64,000 nt of DNA from CBDCYS01 sp965224215 (GCA_965224215.1 CBDCYS010000008.1:178012-242011); one strand, 5' to 3'; positions 46,289 to 57,048 are shown, counted from the stretch's first letter. The notes: generated by a model from the sequence alone, not told the origin. Translations and numbers: made by a program.

Positions 46289-46447
46289 ATAGGCGTCCTG
46301 ACTGGTTCGCGGGGAGCGTTTAGACTAAGGTGAGCCTCCGTGAAAACGTGCGGAACGGGTATCGTATTTGGCATAGTCTTAAGTGCCTCGAATAGTGTCC
46401 GCGTTGTTTCTGGGTGCCTCCGGAGCTTGGCTGGGAGGCACCACGGG

Positions 46448-47185
46448 TCAGCGATCGATACGATCAGCTGACGCGAAGCGCATCTGGGTCTGATCGATCA
46501 AGCGCTGCCACACGTCAGACACATTGGGATCGAATACAGTTGACGCATCGGCCGGAAAAACATGCCAAGCTCCTTGTTCCATCTCGTCTACGAGTTGGCC
46601 TGGCCCCCAGCCAGAGTGCCCGGAGTAGACACGAAAACGGTTACTATCGGCTTCTGAGAGCATTGTTTCCAGCATGGTGCGATTGGAGCTCACGTACAAC
46701 CCATCCAGCACAAGTGTCGCGTTCTCAGGTGGTTGGTCGGCACGGATCAGCAACATAATGCCGCGGCGTGCGACAGGACCGCCGACATAAATCGTGTCCG
46801 AACGGTCCTTGAGTCCGTTTGTTTCGGGCAGCACGGCGGCCAGCCGTACATCCGTCGCACGATTGATGATCAGCCCGACGACCCCTTGGTCGCTGTAGTC
46901 AGTCAACAGGACGACGGTTTTGGCGAAGCCTGGATCCCGCAGGCCGGGACTAGCGACGAGAAACTTCCCCGCCGACAGTTTTCGTTCGGGTCCATGTTGG
47001 ACGCGCTTGGCGGACGAATCCGCGGCGGCGACACGATGGAACTGTTCTGCCGAAGATGGCTGGGTGCCCGCCTGAAAAACTGTGCAAAGCACCGTTGATG
47101 CGGCGGCGACTCCGATCGGCATCAGGTACCGGTCCCTGATCGCTCGATCCCAACGGTAGACTGCTGGTATGGAAAGCCGCATCAT
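46448..47185 (-). CDS. yqgE: YqgE/AlgH-family protein with N-terminal extension
   Basis: The conserved domain spans residues about 70-245: KFLVASPGLRDPGFAKTVVLL, GVVGLIINRATDV, YVGGPVARRGIMLLI and the family hallmark YSGHSGWGPGQLVDEMEQGAW. Usual members are 180-190 residues and cytosolic. Here about 65 residues precede the domain and include one hydrophobic stretch, PIGVAAASTVLCTVFQAG, which may be a membrane anchor or signal. The role of the family is not settled; it has been linked to regulation. ATG 47182 (second Met) is equally possible. Confidence 0.87.
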   Translation of the reverse strand: MMRLSIPAVYRWDRAIRDRYLMPIGVAAASTVLCTVFQAGTQPSSAEQFHRVAAADSSAKRVQHGPERKLSAGKFLVASPGLRDPGFAKTVVLLTDYSDQGVVGLIINRATDVRLAAVLPETNGLKDRSDTIYVGGPVARRGIMLLIRADQPPENATLVLDGLYVSSNRTMLETMLSEADSNRFRVYSGHSGWGPGQLVDEMEQGAWHVFPADASTVFDPNVSDVWQRLIDQTQMRFASADRIDR

Positions 47186-47252
47186 CTCACATTCATTCCG
47201 CCTGGGAATCGTAACCGATTGACGCTACCGTACGCAATCAAACGTTCTCTGT

Positions 47253-48624
47253 CGTGTCAAGGCCCAATAGAAATGTCCCCTTGTTTTTTATGTCGTAACC
47301 GCGCGCTTTTTCGACCGCAGCGACTTACGCCAGGGGTGGTCCGCCGACGGCTTTTGCCGCTGCCGAACCGCTCGTGGCTTCGGCTCCGGACGTGGCTTCG
47401 GCCGCGGCCGGGCGATCTCTTCAAAAGCTACCGCGCGGCCTTCGTAGATCACTTGCAGTTCGCCCTCGCGCGCTTGCTGTACGGTCACTCTGGCGCCCGC
47501 GCCCGGGGCCTGATTGCGCTTCGGTTTCTCGAAGCGTACCACCCGATCGTTGGATACCACCCGCTCGGCCCCCAAACAGAACACCCACTTCAAGTCCAGA
47601 CGCTTCGATAAGCGCCGATGAAAGTCGGCTCCCGCCGACAGCTCACAGGCGAACTTGGCGTTGTGCTCTGGAAGATACTGCTCGTCGAGAAAGCAGTTTG
47701 CCGCCTCGTAATCGGCATGCCTTGCAGTCGCATCTTCTTGATCAGGCGGTCTTGATGCGTGCCGTCATGTCGCTCCACGCGGCCCTTGGCTTGCGGCGAC
47801 GAAGCGGCGATGATAGCAATTCCCAGCTTGGCGCACATGCGTCCGAGCTGCGTCGCTGCGTCACGGGCTCGATGCCTTCGATGGCTTCCCACGACGTCGG
47901 CTGGCGTAGGTAGACATTTTTCCAATCGCAATAGAGCGCCTTCGGAACGCCGTATTGACGCACCCAGGCTTCGAGCAAGTCCGCTGCTGCCCAAGTCGTT
48001 TCCTCGCTAGAGAAACGGCACAGCGCCACTCCGATCGCATCGTCGACGAAGTTCATCAGGCAACCTTGCAGCCCGCGTCCTTCGAGCCAGTCGTGGTGCG
48101 AACCGTCGACCTGGATCAGCTCGCCGAAGTGAGCTTTACGCTGCCGCCGCGAGCGATGCGGCTTGCGCTTGCGGCGGCGGCTCCACAGGCCGGCGGCGAG
48201 CATCCAACGCCGCAAGGTCCGCACCGATACTTGCAGATCGTGGTCCTTTCGCAAATGCTCGACCGCCAGAGTAGGCTCGAAGCGCTTGTGCGCCTCGCCG
48301 GAGTAGTTCTCGCGCCAGTTGCAGCACTCGCTTGCGAAGTTCCGCAGGCTTGGCGCGGTTCGATATGCGGCCCACATTGCCGTGCCGCAACGCTGGGGTT
48401 CCTCCCGCCGCGTAGCGTCTCCAGATCCGTTTGGTGTGGCGATAACTGATCTCGAGCAGCTGTGCCGCCTCACTCAGCTTCTACTCCTCGCTTCACCCGG
48501 CCCAGCACTTCGCCCCGTCTCAACTCTTTGTCGTTCATCCATGTCCTTTCCTATCTGGCTCCTCCTTCGGAGCCTTAATTTCTATCGCCCTCTCAAGGGG
48601 ACATTATTATCATCGCCCTACAAC
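47253..48624 (-). mobile_element. Degenerate ISNCY/IS1202-like element with 16-bp direct repeats
   Basis: ATCAAACGTTCTCTGT occurs at 47237-47252 and 48625-48640. Just inside, both ends have TGT and then share AATGTCCCCTTG about 20 bp in (47272 and the reverse complement near 48605). Long direct repeats and TGT ends fit the IS1202-like elements as I remember them. The boundaries are inferred from these repeats. Confidence 0.7.
47288..48538 (-). pseudogene. ISNCY-type rve transposase, many frameshifts
   Basis: The frame opens at ATG 48538 (MNDKELRRGEVLGRVKRG). Family sequence then hops between frames: SEAAQLLEISYRHTKRIWRR, HGNVGRISNRAKPAELRKRV, YSGEAHKRFEPTLAVEHLRK with VSVRTLRRWMLAAGLW, the integrase core HFGELIQVDGSHHDWLEGRG and CDWKNVYLRQPTSWEAIEG, then LGRMCAKLGIAIIAASSPQA and RVERHDGTHQDRLIKKM, and last LKWVFCLGAERVVSNDRVVR. 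At least five frame changes are needed, so it is long dead. Confidence 0.85.
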
Positions 48625-48640
48625 ATCAAACGTTCTCTGT

Positions 48641-48981
48641 TGATTGCCTGGAGCCGAAGCGACCCTTTCTGGCAAAGCGCCAAGGGACGTTACTCAAGCG
48701 CTTGGATGTTGGTGATCCACCCGACCCTCTTCCAGCGCAAGGGCCGCGAGACGGGTCACCGAGTCGATCAATCCGTTTACTGCACTCAACTGTTTCGCAC
48801 CACAACGGCTTTGGTCAGCTTATGCCTGGCTGAATCCTGGCACTGCCGTAACAGATGTGGTCACCGGCAGGAAGGTATAGGATACAGGAAGGTATAGGAT
48901 AGAGGGTAACGAAATATCTCGCCGAGCAGTCCAACTTGGTGGGGTGGATCATCACGCACCAATCCGGAACAAGGGGGACCT
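48641..48981. repeat. Intergenic region with a 17-bp tandem repeat
   Basis: CAGGAAGGTATAGGATA is present twice in tandem at 48868-48884 and 48885-48901, about 80 bp before the VWA gene. Nothing else stands out in this gap. Confidence 0.7.
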
Positions 48982-50124
48982 ATGACTGGCCGAAACGCCT
49001 TCGCCAAAGCTTCACTCATCGTCCTACTGGGCCTGCTGCTTGGAGCTAGTTATCAGGCATTTTCCCAGAAGGCGGGCCCGTTGTCCGGGCGACCGCGTGG
49101 TGGGCCAGGGCCATCGACTGCTCCGCCAACTCAGCCGTCGGAATTGCCTCCAGTGGAAACCCGCAAGCGGCAGGCAGGCCCTGAGGCAGGCCAGCCGCTT
49201 TTTACGTCTGACACGAACATCGTTACAGTAGATGTAGCTGTCGTTGATAAGAACGGTAATTTCATCCCCAATATCCCGCAAGGGAACTTCCAGGTTGTCG
49301 AGGATGGAGTGCCGCAAAACATCCTTCAGTTCGGAAACAATTCAGATGCGCCGATGACGGTTGCGCTGGTGATCGAGTTTAGTAACTTGTATCAGCAGTA
49401 CTGGTCGGAAAGCTGGTATCAGACGCTGACTGCCGCGCACGGTTTTGTGTCGACGCTCGACCCGGAGGATTGGGTTGCGGTGGTGGCGTATGATCTAAAA
49501 CCCGAGATACTGAGTGACTTCACCCAAGATCGGCGCGAGACTCAGGCGGCTATGCAGCGCCTCCAAATCGCAGCCTTCTCGGAATCGAACCTATACGACG
49601 CCTTGACCGACACCATAACACGCATGAAGGACATTGAGGGCCGAAAGTCGATTGTTCTGATTGCATCTGGAGTCGATACCTTCAGTAAGCTAACCTTTGG
49701 CAAGGCGCGTCGCATCGTCCAGGACGGCGGGGTAACGGTCTATGCCGTCGGTCTGATGCAGGCCCTGAGGATGTACTATGACTCGCGAGGAGCCATGGGG
49801 CCAATCCAGCGCTTGGATTTCCTGCAGGCGGACAATCAGATGCGAACCTTCGCGAAAGAGACGGGCGGGATGTCGTTTTTCCCCCGATTTTACGGTGAGT
49901 TCCCGTCCATCTTCCAGGCGATCCACTACTCGATGCGCAACCAGTACTCGATGACCTACAGTCCGACGAACACCAAGCGTGACGGTCAGTGGCGCAAAAT
50001 CCAGGTTCGACTTGTTGACCCCACCAACAACAAAGATCTAAGAATCGTCAACAAAAAGGGCAAGTCCATGAAGTATCAGATCATGGCTAAGAATGGCTAC
50101 ACGGCACCGAGAGAGGTCGAGTAA
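48982..50124 (+). CDS. Secreted VWFA-related acidobacterial domain protein
   Basis: A 380-residue exported protein. The signal peptide (ASLIVLLGLLLGASYQAFSQ) precedes a Pro/Gly-rich stretch, then the N-terminal block VDVAVVDKNGNFIPNIPQGN and VEDGVPQNILQFG, typical of the VWFA-related family that is greatly expanded in Acidobacteria. The VWA domain follows (VAVVAYDLKPEILSDF, SNLYDALTDTITRMKDIEGR, SIVLIASGVDTFSKL). The MIDAS motif, usually DxSxS, reads VIEFSNL, so metal-dependent binding may be weak or lost. It probably mediates envelope or surface protein contacts. GGGGGACCT lies upstream of ATG 48982. Confidence 0.9.
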   Translation: MTGRNAFAKASLIVLLGLLLGASYQAFSQKAGPLSGRPRGGPGPSTAPPTQPSELPPVETRKRQAGPEAGQPLFTSDTNIVTVDVAVVDKNGNFIPNIPQGNFQVVEDGVPQNILQFGNNSDAPMTVALVIEFSNLYQQYWSESWYQTLTAAHGFVSTLDPEDWVAVVAYDLKPEILSDFTQDRRETQAAMQRLQIAAFSESNLYDALTDTITRMKDIEGRKSIVLIASGVDTFSKLTFGKARRIVQDGGVTVYAVGLMQALRMYYDSRGAMGPIQRLDFLQADNQMRTFAKETGGMSFFPRFYGEFPSIFQAIHYSMRNQYSMTYSPTNTKRDGQWRKIQVRLVDPTNNKDLRIVNKKGKSMKYQIMAKNGYTAPREVE

Positions 50125-50845
50125 AGCCCGTCCATCGTTAATTTGCGTTACGAAAGGATAACGAGCTCTCCCATCAAGATTGCGGCGCCCCACAATCATA
50201 AGATTTCGGCGTACATGCAACGCTATTGACGATTTCTCCAGTCGATTATCGTCAGTGTCCAAACACAGGGCCGAGCGGTAGCCGGAGAGACCGGCGAAGC
50301 TCCGGTTCGGCGGGCGACACCAGATCGCTATACGAATCAGCCCTCAACGACGTTCTTGCCTTCTCGCTACATTCTTTTGTTCGGAGCGGATCCAGGTCGC
50401 ACACAGCCTCGGATTTGGCCGGACCCCCTCAAGCCATACTGGACTCCACGATCTCGCTGAGCAACGACGATACCGAAACTTTGAAGAGGCCAAGTCGGTC
50501 TCGCCAAGGTTTTCATGCCTTCTTCCTGTAGGGCATATTTGCTGAGCAGTCGCCTGTTTTTCTCCGTTTCGACGATCTGCTATTCTCGTTCACGGATAAA
50601 TTGTTTTTTTAATCCCTTATAAGTCAACAACCTTTTTCTGGTATTCCCAGAATTCCCCATATGGCTGTGGTAGCGTGAGTTCAGAGAAACAAGTCGTTGA
50701 GTTCGTTGTCGCCGGGGCCTGCTCAGCAATTCGAGCTAGGGTCCCGCTGACGAGAGTGGTTGACTACCGTAGGAGGACGGTGCCGGCATGAGATCGAATT
50801 ACCAAGAAGTCGAAAAGGGAGTACCGGCGAGGAAACGGGGCCCCT
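50125..50845. other. Intergenic region at the left edge of the prophage
   Basis: About 720 bp. The left prophage boundary is probably in or near this gap, but no integrase, tRNA or attachment repeat was seen. The part from 50540 to 50660 is AT-richer. GAATTCCC-like words near 50648 are not a clear operator. Confidence 0.45.
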
Positions 50846-50946
50846 ATGGAAGCAATCGGCCAGCAATCGTTCGAAGATCTGAGAGACGCAGGCTATTCGT
50901 TGTTGCCCTCACAGGTTGTTTTCCACAACAGTACTGCACGATTTAA
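50788..50946 (+). CDS. Possible small phage ORF upstream of terminase
   Basis: A 52-codon frame opens at ATG 50788, 11 bases after AGGAGG (50771-50776), a better ribosome site than that of the terminase gene. The protein is basic (KRGPYGSNR, RRSERRRLF) and overlaps the terminase start. It lacks any known domain, so it may be only a leader that couples translation. Confidence 0.2.
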   Translation: MRSNYQEVEKGVPARKRGPYGSNRPAIVRRSERRRLFVVALTGCFPQQYCTI

Positions 50947-52157
50947 GGGGTTCTCTGGACCTGTCGGATCAGGGAAGAGTTACGCGCTGTGCCACGAGGC
51001 GATCAAATTGTCTTATCTAAATCCGGGAAGGACGGGAGTTATTGGAGCTCCCACCTATCCCATGCTACGGGATGCGACAATGACAACATTTTTTGAATTG
51101 TGTGAGCGGAGCAAGCTGCCATTCACGGTGAACAAGGCAACCAATACCGTGACAATGACCGACTGGCAGTCGCGTGTTTTGTTCCGGCCATTGGAGGAAT
51201 ATGAGAGGCTCCGTGGCTCCAACCTAGCATGGTTTGGCGTGGATGAGATGACCTACACGCAAGAGGGGGCCTGGATACGTTTGGAAGCGCGCCTCAGGGA
51301 TCCAGAGGCGAAACGGTTGTGCGGTTTCGGCGTTTGGACTCCGAAGGGTTTTGACTGGGTTTACCGACGGTTTCGATCGGAGCCTGTCCAAGGCTACCAG
51401 TTGGTCGAGGCCGTGCCACGTGAAAACAAGTACCTACTGCGGGAAACACCGGACTACTATGACCGCCTCAAAGCGAGCTACGGAGACAACTTTTACCGAC
51501 AAGAAGGACTTGGGGAGTACCTCAATCTCCAAGCGGGACAAGTCTATTATGCCTTCGAGCGGGCAGTCCACGTGGAACAGGTCGAGATCGATGCGAACGA
51601 GCCTCTTCTTTGGTCATGGGACTTCAACATTAATCCAATGAGCTCGGTGATCTGCCAAGAAAGAGAAGGAAGGGTTCACGTGATCGATGAAATTGTTCTT
51701 CCCACGTCTTCGACGCCTGAGGTTTGCGCCGAGTTCATTCGCAGGCATGGCGGTCATCGGGCCGGATTAAAGATCTATGGTGATGCGAGCGGAGGCAATA
51801 CTCACACCGTAACGGGAACATCCGACTACGATTTGATCAGGGAGTTTCTTGCGAGAAAACAGGAACTCAGAGGTGTAGTGCTTGTTCCGCGTTCCAATCC
51901 AGCTGTGCGGAGTCGCATCAATGCGGTCAATGCATACCTTAGGAACGCGCGGGGCGACCAACGGCTTTCGGTAGGCAGCAAATGCCGCGAATTGATCAAG
52001 GCCCCTCGAACAGGTTTGTTACAAACCCGATAGCGGGCAGATCGACAAGGAACGTGACTCCCATCGCACCCATCTTTCGGACGCGCTTGGGTACCTGCTG
52101 TGGCAGCGGTCAAACGCATTGGGACGGGTCGGGGAACGCAGTAGGAGGCTGATCTGA
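50846..52157 (+). pseudogene. Phage terminase large subunit, one-base frameshift near the 3' end
   Basis: The motor and nuclease that packages phage DNA. Walker A GPVGSGKS is at residues 38-45, Walker B LAWFGVDEM follows the ATPase core, and the RNase H-like nuclease starts at WSWDFNINPMSSVI with GDASGGNTHTVTG further on. In the given frame the protein ends at 52033. The frame one base back from the CCCC run near 52003 gives LEQVCYKPDSGQIDKERDSH and HLSDALGYLLWQRSN, a normal terminase C-terminus, and ends with TGA at 52155-52157, which overlaps the portal ATG as TGATG. The full protein would be 436 residues. So a single extra C breaks it, or is a sequence error. Confidence 0.9.
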
Positions 52158-52439
52158 TGCGAGGAGCTGACGGGGGACTTGTGATCGAGCAATTGAATCG
52201 GGAACATCCAGAGTACCGCGATCGGAAAGAAATGTGGCAGCGGTATTGGGATTTCTACGTCGGTGGAGAGCAGCTTCGGAGGAACGCGAGTCACTACATG
52301 GTTCGCCGCCAGAAGGAACCCAACGATGTCTATGCCGAGCGTCTTTCGAGGGTGTTCCATGAGAACTATCTTGGGTCCTGTATCGACTGGTATTCCTCCG
52401 CGCTATTTCGCAGCTGTCCGGAGATGACGTTTCGTACAA

Positions 52440-54239
52440 CCTGAATTATGCACAGATTCGGCGTAGCCATCGTCGATGGAGTTGTGGCGATAGCGGCACT
52501 CGTGTCAACTCAGTGATTTCTCAAGTCGTCTTTTCTGCTGTTTCCCTCCCCGTTTGAGCCGCCTCCTGATCCCGGCAGGGCAAAAGCGGGCTGGCAAGCG
52601 GCGTGTTCCCAGTACGTTGCGGCGAGTGCATGAAATTTTATGCATGGAGTGCCCCTCAGCTCAGCGCACCCTCCACCACCGGCGCCAAGCTCGATCCCGG
52701 CGGCCCCATCGCCCGCAGCCGTCGCATCAGCCGTTCAAACAGGCCCTTTTCCTGATAATGATCGCTGTAGCTGACACCCGTTCTGCCGGCGTGCCGCCAG
52801 ATCTTGGCCGCCACGAACAGAAAACGCAGCCGCGCCGTCGCCAGGGTGGTGTGCCGCAGCGTCTCCACGCTGGCCTGGGCTTCGCGGTTGAACAGCAGCA
52901 GCCAGCAGTTGAGATTGTAGGCCAGCATGGCCAACTGAAAGTGATTGCGGTTCATGTCAAAGCGGCGCGAGGGATGGGCCGCCAGCCCGGCGTCGTTGTT
53001 GGCCTCCTTGATCAGGTTCTCGGCTCCGGCGCGCTGATTGTAAAACCACACCACCGCCGCGATCGGCTCGGCCAGATTGGTGACAAACACGCGGTAGGTG
53101 TAAGCGCTGGTGGCGAACAACTGGTATTGCTCGGCCGCGCCGGCCTTGGGCTCGTTTTCGTAACGCAGCGCCAGGAAACGGCAGGCCCGCGCCCAGCCTT
53201 GCGGTTGGTAGAGGAATTCGCATTCCGCGTCCGCGTCGGAGCGGGGGGAGGGTTTCCATTCTGCTTGCTGCAAGCGCTCGACCAGGCGCCGCGTTTTGCG
53301 CGCCACGATGACGAACTGACAAGCCGCCTTTTCATAGGCCTCCACCGCCTCCCAGCAATAAAAGCCGGAATCGGCCCGCGCCAGGATTTTCTTCACGCCG
53401 CCCGGCAAAGTCCGGAAAGCGCTCTCGAGGTGGGCGGCGATCTGTCGGCCCGTGGGCCGGTCGCCGTTGCGCAACCCGCCCATCAGGTATTCGCGCGTCT
53501 CGGCCAGGAAGGTCAGTATCGGCTGGTAGCTGCGCTTGCCCTTGTTCTTGGGGTTGTAGCTCTTGCGCCCGCCCATCTGGCGGCCGTAGAGGGTATGCAC
53601 GGTGGTGTCGGTGTCCAGCGTCACCGTCTCCAACTTCACGTGGGCCGCGGTCCAGACTCGTTCCCGCAGCTGGCGCTGAATGGAAAGGATCTGCTTCGCC
53701 ACGTTGAGGTGCAGCGAGGCCAGAAAGCGCCACAGCGTGGACTGCGGCGGCAGACGCGTCACTTGCAAGATGCCGGTCAGGATGGGGTCGCGAGCGATGA
53801 AGCGGAGTTGGTTGAGCCGCGCAAAGCCGACATAGAGGCCGAGCACGAGGGCCAGCACGAACTGGTAGGGGCTCATGGCTCGGGTGATCCGTTTGGTCGT
53901 GAGGGTTTCTTCCAGCAGCGCTTGGAAGCCGAGTTTTTCGAGCAGGGTGGCGACGGGCAGCAAGCCGCCGTAGGGAGTCAGATTCTTGCCACGGAAGTGA
54001 TAGGGCGTGGCAGCCCCGATTTTATTGGGCCGCGGGGCCCTCGCGCCGGGGCCTTGTTTGACGGGCCTTCGGGAGCTATGCTGTTTTCGTTTGGTAACCA
54101 TTTGGGTGACCTCCTTGGGGTTGACTGGCGAAGCTGAAATCTTTGCCAGCCTACCTTTTTACCCCATGTTTTCGGGGGTCCCCAAATGGTTCCTGGCGGC
54201 TCAGCCCTCACCAGGTGCACCGGCAGTGCATAATTCAGG
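52440..54239 (-). mobile_element. IS1380-family element (1800 bp)
   Basis: Ends are the inverted repeat CCTGAATTATGCAC. The 5-bp target duplication TACAA is at 52435-52439 and 54240-54244. It holds one long transposase gene and lies in the portal gene. Confidence 0.95.
52656..54101 (-). CDS. IS1380-family transposase
   Basis: A 481-residue DDE transposase. N-terminal region with LLPVATLLEKLGFQALLEE and MSPYQFVLALVLGLYVGFAR; catalytic Asp in VTLDTDTTVHTLYG, the second in LARADSGFYCWEAVEAYE, and Glu in GAENLIKEANNDAG. It ends with the conserved aromatic region FQLAMLAYNLNCWLLLF. It is full length and uninterrupted, so it could also act on the 509-bp derivatives nearby, whose ends match. Confidence 0.95.
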   Translation of the reverse strand: MVTKRKQHSSRRPVKQGPGARAPRPNKIGAATPYHFRGKNLTPYGGLLPVATLLEKLGFQALLEETLTTKRITRAMSPYQFVLALVLGLYVGFARLNQLRFIARDPILTGILQVTRLPPQSTLWRFLASLHLNVAKQILSIQRQLRERVWTAAHVKLETVTLDTDTTVHTLYGRQMGGRKSYNPKNKGKRSYQPILTFLAETREYLMGGLRNGDRPTGRQIAAHLESAFRTLPGGVKKILARADSGFYCWEAVEAYEKAACQFVIVARKTRRLVERLQQAEWKPSPRSDADAECEFLYQPQGWARACRFLALRYENEPKAGAAEQYQLFATSAYTYRVFVTNLAEPIAAVVWFYNQRAGAENLIKEANNDAGLAAHPSRRFDMNRNHFQLAMLAYNLNCWLLLFNREAQASVETLRHTTLATARLRFLFVAAKIWRHAGRTGVSYSDHYQEKGLFERLMRRLRAMGPPGSSLAPVVEGALS

Positions 54240-55239
54240 TACAAAGGTGTCGAGGACTGAGGACTTCTATTCGGGTTTTCTTACAGACAGCGATCGTCGG
54301 GGAAGCTCTCTCGTTTCGAACATGCCGAAGGCCTTTATCGATGCACTAGTATTCCGGGAAGGGTATGTCCTGATCGATTTTCCTCGCATGGGCCAGCCAG
54401 TGAAGACACTCGCTGAAGAAGATGCCGCTGGCAAGTCGCGGGCTTATCTGGTGCGCTACTCACCACAGCAACTGATCAACTGGCGATTGGACAGCCACGG
54501 CGACTTCGAATGGGTCGTGTTAAAAACACAATCGACCTACCAGGAAAAGCTGGAAGATTCGGAGACGATCACGGAACAGCGTTGGCTGTACTTTGATCGA
54601 GAAAACTTCAAGACCTACTCTCGCAAAAAGCGAGAGTCGGGCCCTGGAACTGAAAACCCAGGAGCCACAGCTGGGGACGGCGTTGCACTTGTTGCCGAAG
54701 GGCGGCATGGGTTAGCCAATCTCCGCCGGGTGCCTCTCGTGAAGATGACCGTGACAGACGGGCTATGGCTGGCAAACAAAACCGCCCTGTTACAACAGGA
54801 GCACTTTAATAAGTCGAACGCTCTTTCGTGGGCTTTGCATATGGGGCTGTTCGCGATGCCTGTCATCTACTCCGATAGGGAATGGCAGCAGATTGTTGGA
54901 GAAGCCTACTACATCCAACTAGGGCCGAACGACCGATTCGGATGGACGGAACCAGAGGGGCACGTCTTCCAGATTGCCGCTGACAATCTCGATCGGCTAA
55001 AGAACGAGATCTATCGGGTCTGCTACATGATGAATCAGGCAGGCGGACGAGAGTCACGGAATTTGGGTCAATCGGGGGTCAGCAAGCAAAGGGACTTCGC
55101 GGTGACGCACGAGGTGCTTCGCAGTTACGGCAACACGGTTAAGGATTTTCTCCGCCAAGTATTGGATCTCATTCGCCTGGCGCGCCGCGATGAGGTTGAG
55201 ATCGAAGTGGCGGGAATGGACAAGTTCGATATTCCGGAT

Positions 55240-56784
55240 GATGGGTATCCGGTTGACTCAGGTAGCCCCAATATCTTGTGGTTTGGGGATTTTCTTGGGT
55301 TCTGTAACCGGGTGAACAATCATCTTGTAAGTCGCCGGATCCACGGCTACCGCCTGCTGGACGAGCCGATAGAAGAGTTTGCCGCGGCTTTTGGATTTGC
55401 GGCGGTTGAAACGGAAGGTGAACTCGTCCAGGTAGTAGTCCAGATGTTTGTGGCTCACGGCGCCCTGATGGGTGCCCAGCAGCCAGCGCTTGAGCAGTGA
55501 CACCTGAATTATGCACAGATTCACTTTGCGAGTGTGGCTGCGTTCGTAGCGGGTTGGCGGTCGTCGTGAGGTGGTAGCTCGGCAACTGGTCTTTTGGCTT
55601 CTCCGTGTCCGGTTTCCCTTCCCGCCCAGAATCCGCGTCGTCAAAACCTCGCTCGGAAGTGACGTGTTTCCAGTGCGTTACGGCTAGTGCATAGCCAGGC
55701 TCTCAGATCAGCGCCCTCCCGACCACCGGCAGCAAGCCGCCGTAGGGAGTCGGCTTCCTGCCGCGGAAGTGGTAAGGCGTCGAAGCCCCGATTTTATTGG
55801 GCCGCGAGGCCGTCACGGCTGGGCCTTGTTGGACGGGCCTTTGGGAGCTATGCTGTTTTCGTCTGGTAACCATGTGGGTGACTTCCTTGGGGTTGGCTGG
55901 CGAAGCTGGAATCTTTGCCAGCCGACCTTTTTACCCCATGTTTTAGGGGGTCCCCAATGGTCCCTTGCGGCTCAGCCCTCCTCAGGTCCACGCCGCAGTG
56001 CATAATTCAGGTGACATCACGCGGTGGACGCGGGGCATCAATTCCGACGCGGACTGCTCCTGCCTGCTGACAACTGTGACCTGATGGACGTAACCTTCCT
56101 TTTTCAACCCGGAGTAACCGGGCCAGCCGTCGGTATGCACCACGCTGCCCGGCTCGATGCACTCCTCCACGAAAGGCAACAGGCTCTCGCCCGAGGCATC
56201 CTCGATTCTCTTCATGCGAATCCGGCCGATACCCCGCCCATCCTCTTGAGCGGCCACTGCGATCAATGCTTTGTTTTTCAGGTTTCGGCCCCGCAGGCCC
56301 TCTTCGAGCCCGCCCCAGTAGCTTTCATCGACTTCCACCGTCCCGGCCAGCAAATCCCGTCCCGGCCGCACCATCGCGCGCCGCATTTTGTGCAGCCAGG
56401 TCCAAGCCGTTTCGTACCTGTTGAGCCCCAACACTCTTTGAAGTCCCAAAGCGCTGGCTCCGGTTTTTTGGGTGGTGACCCACCACATCGCACGAAACCA
56501 CAACGGCAAAGGGCTGCGCGTGTCCTGAAAGATGGTCCCGGCGGTCACCGAGGTTTGGCGCCCACACGCAGCGTACTGCAGCAGCACTTTTCGCAAAGGC
56601 CACGACTTTCCACAACCGCAACCCGGACAGCGGAAACCGTCCGGCCAGCGCAGCCGGAACAGATACTCCCGGCAGGCCTCCTCACTGCTAAAACGGGCCT
56701 CGAACTCTGTCAGGTTCTGAGGGTAATCTTCCATCTACCGGCATACTACATCTTGGGGCTACCTGAGTCAACCGGATACCCACC
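55240..56784 (-). mobile_element. IS1595-family element, second copy, with a MITE inside (1545 bp)
   Basis: The ends are the same as those of the copy at 35759-36789, in reverse orientation. The target duplication TTCCGGAT is at 55232-55239 and 56785-56792. Without the MITE and one TGACA the element is 1031 bp, the same as the intact copy. Its transposase (56734 to 55258, minus strand) is split after MPRVHRVMS and resumes with LLKRWLLATHQGAVS. Few differences from the first copy are seen (for example Arg to Leu in FR(R/L)RWPD). Confidence 0.95.
55503..56011 (-). mobile_element. 509-bp MITE derived from an IS1380-type element, copy 1
   Basis: The ends CCTGAATTATGCAC match those of the IS1380-family element. 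The target duplication TGACA is at 55498-55502 and 56012-56016, inside the IS1595 transposase gene. The right half matches the 5' end of the transposase region of the full element (CCCCGATTTTATTGGGCCGC, GGAGCTATGCTGTTTTCGT); the rest of the gene is deleted. Confidence 0.93.
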
Positions 56785-57048
56785 TTCCGGATTTTTCGGA
56801 AGAGCTTGCCAACGCGCAGGGGATACAGGCGCTAGGGCTTCGATCTCCCCGATTCGAGAAAGAGGTTCAGAAGCGGATCGCCCTCAAGTATCTCGAAAGC
56901 GCAAGTCAAGAGACTAAGAACGAGGTGGCACGAGAGATAGAAGCAAACTAAGCAACACATTCATCTTGACTGCATCGGCGCCGAACTGGGTCCTCTTTTG
57001 ATATTAGGGACTTGGAACCGGCGCCATTTGTTTTGAGGAAGGAATTTG

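Larger units (their letters stand above)
52157..56951 (+). pseudogene. Phage portal protein split by two insertion elements
   Basis: The portal forms the head vertex ring through which DNA passes. Segment one is 52157-52439 (MWQRYWDFYVGGEQL, YLGSCIDWYSSALFRS), segment two 54245-55239 (FLTDSDRRGSSLVSNMPKAF, YLVRYSPQQLINWRLD, ALLQQEHFNKSNALSWALHM, GVSKQRDFAVTHEVL) and segment three 56793-56951 (FSEELANAQGIQALGL, stop TAA 56949-56951). Removing the IS1380-type element with one TACAA and the IS1595 element with one TTCCGGAT gives one open frame of exactly 478 codons, so the gene was intact before the insertions. The sequence recalls DUF4055-type portals. Confidence 0.88.

Noticed and set aside
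52554..54137. Plus-strand open frame of 527 codons
   Set aside because: It lies antisense to the well-supported IS1380 transposase and shows no recognisable protein features.
54007..55500. A single 497-codon open frame joining IS and portal sequence
   Set aside because: Its first part is IS DNA and its last part is IS1595 DNA; only 54245-55239 is portal coding sequence.
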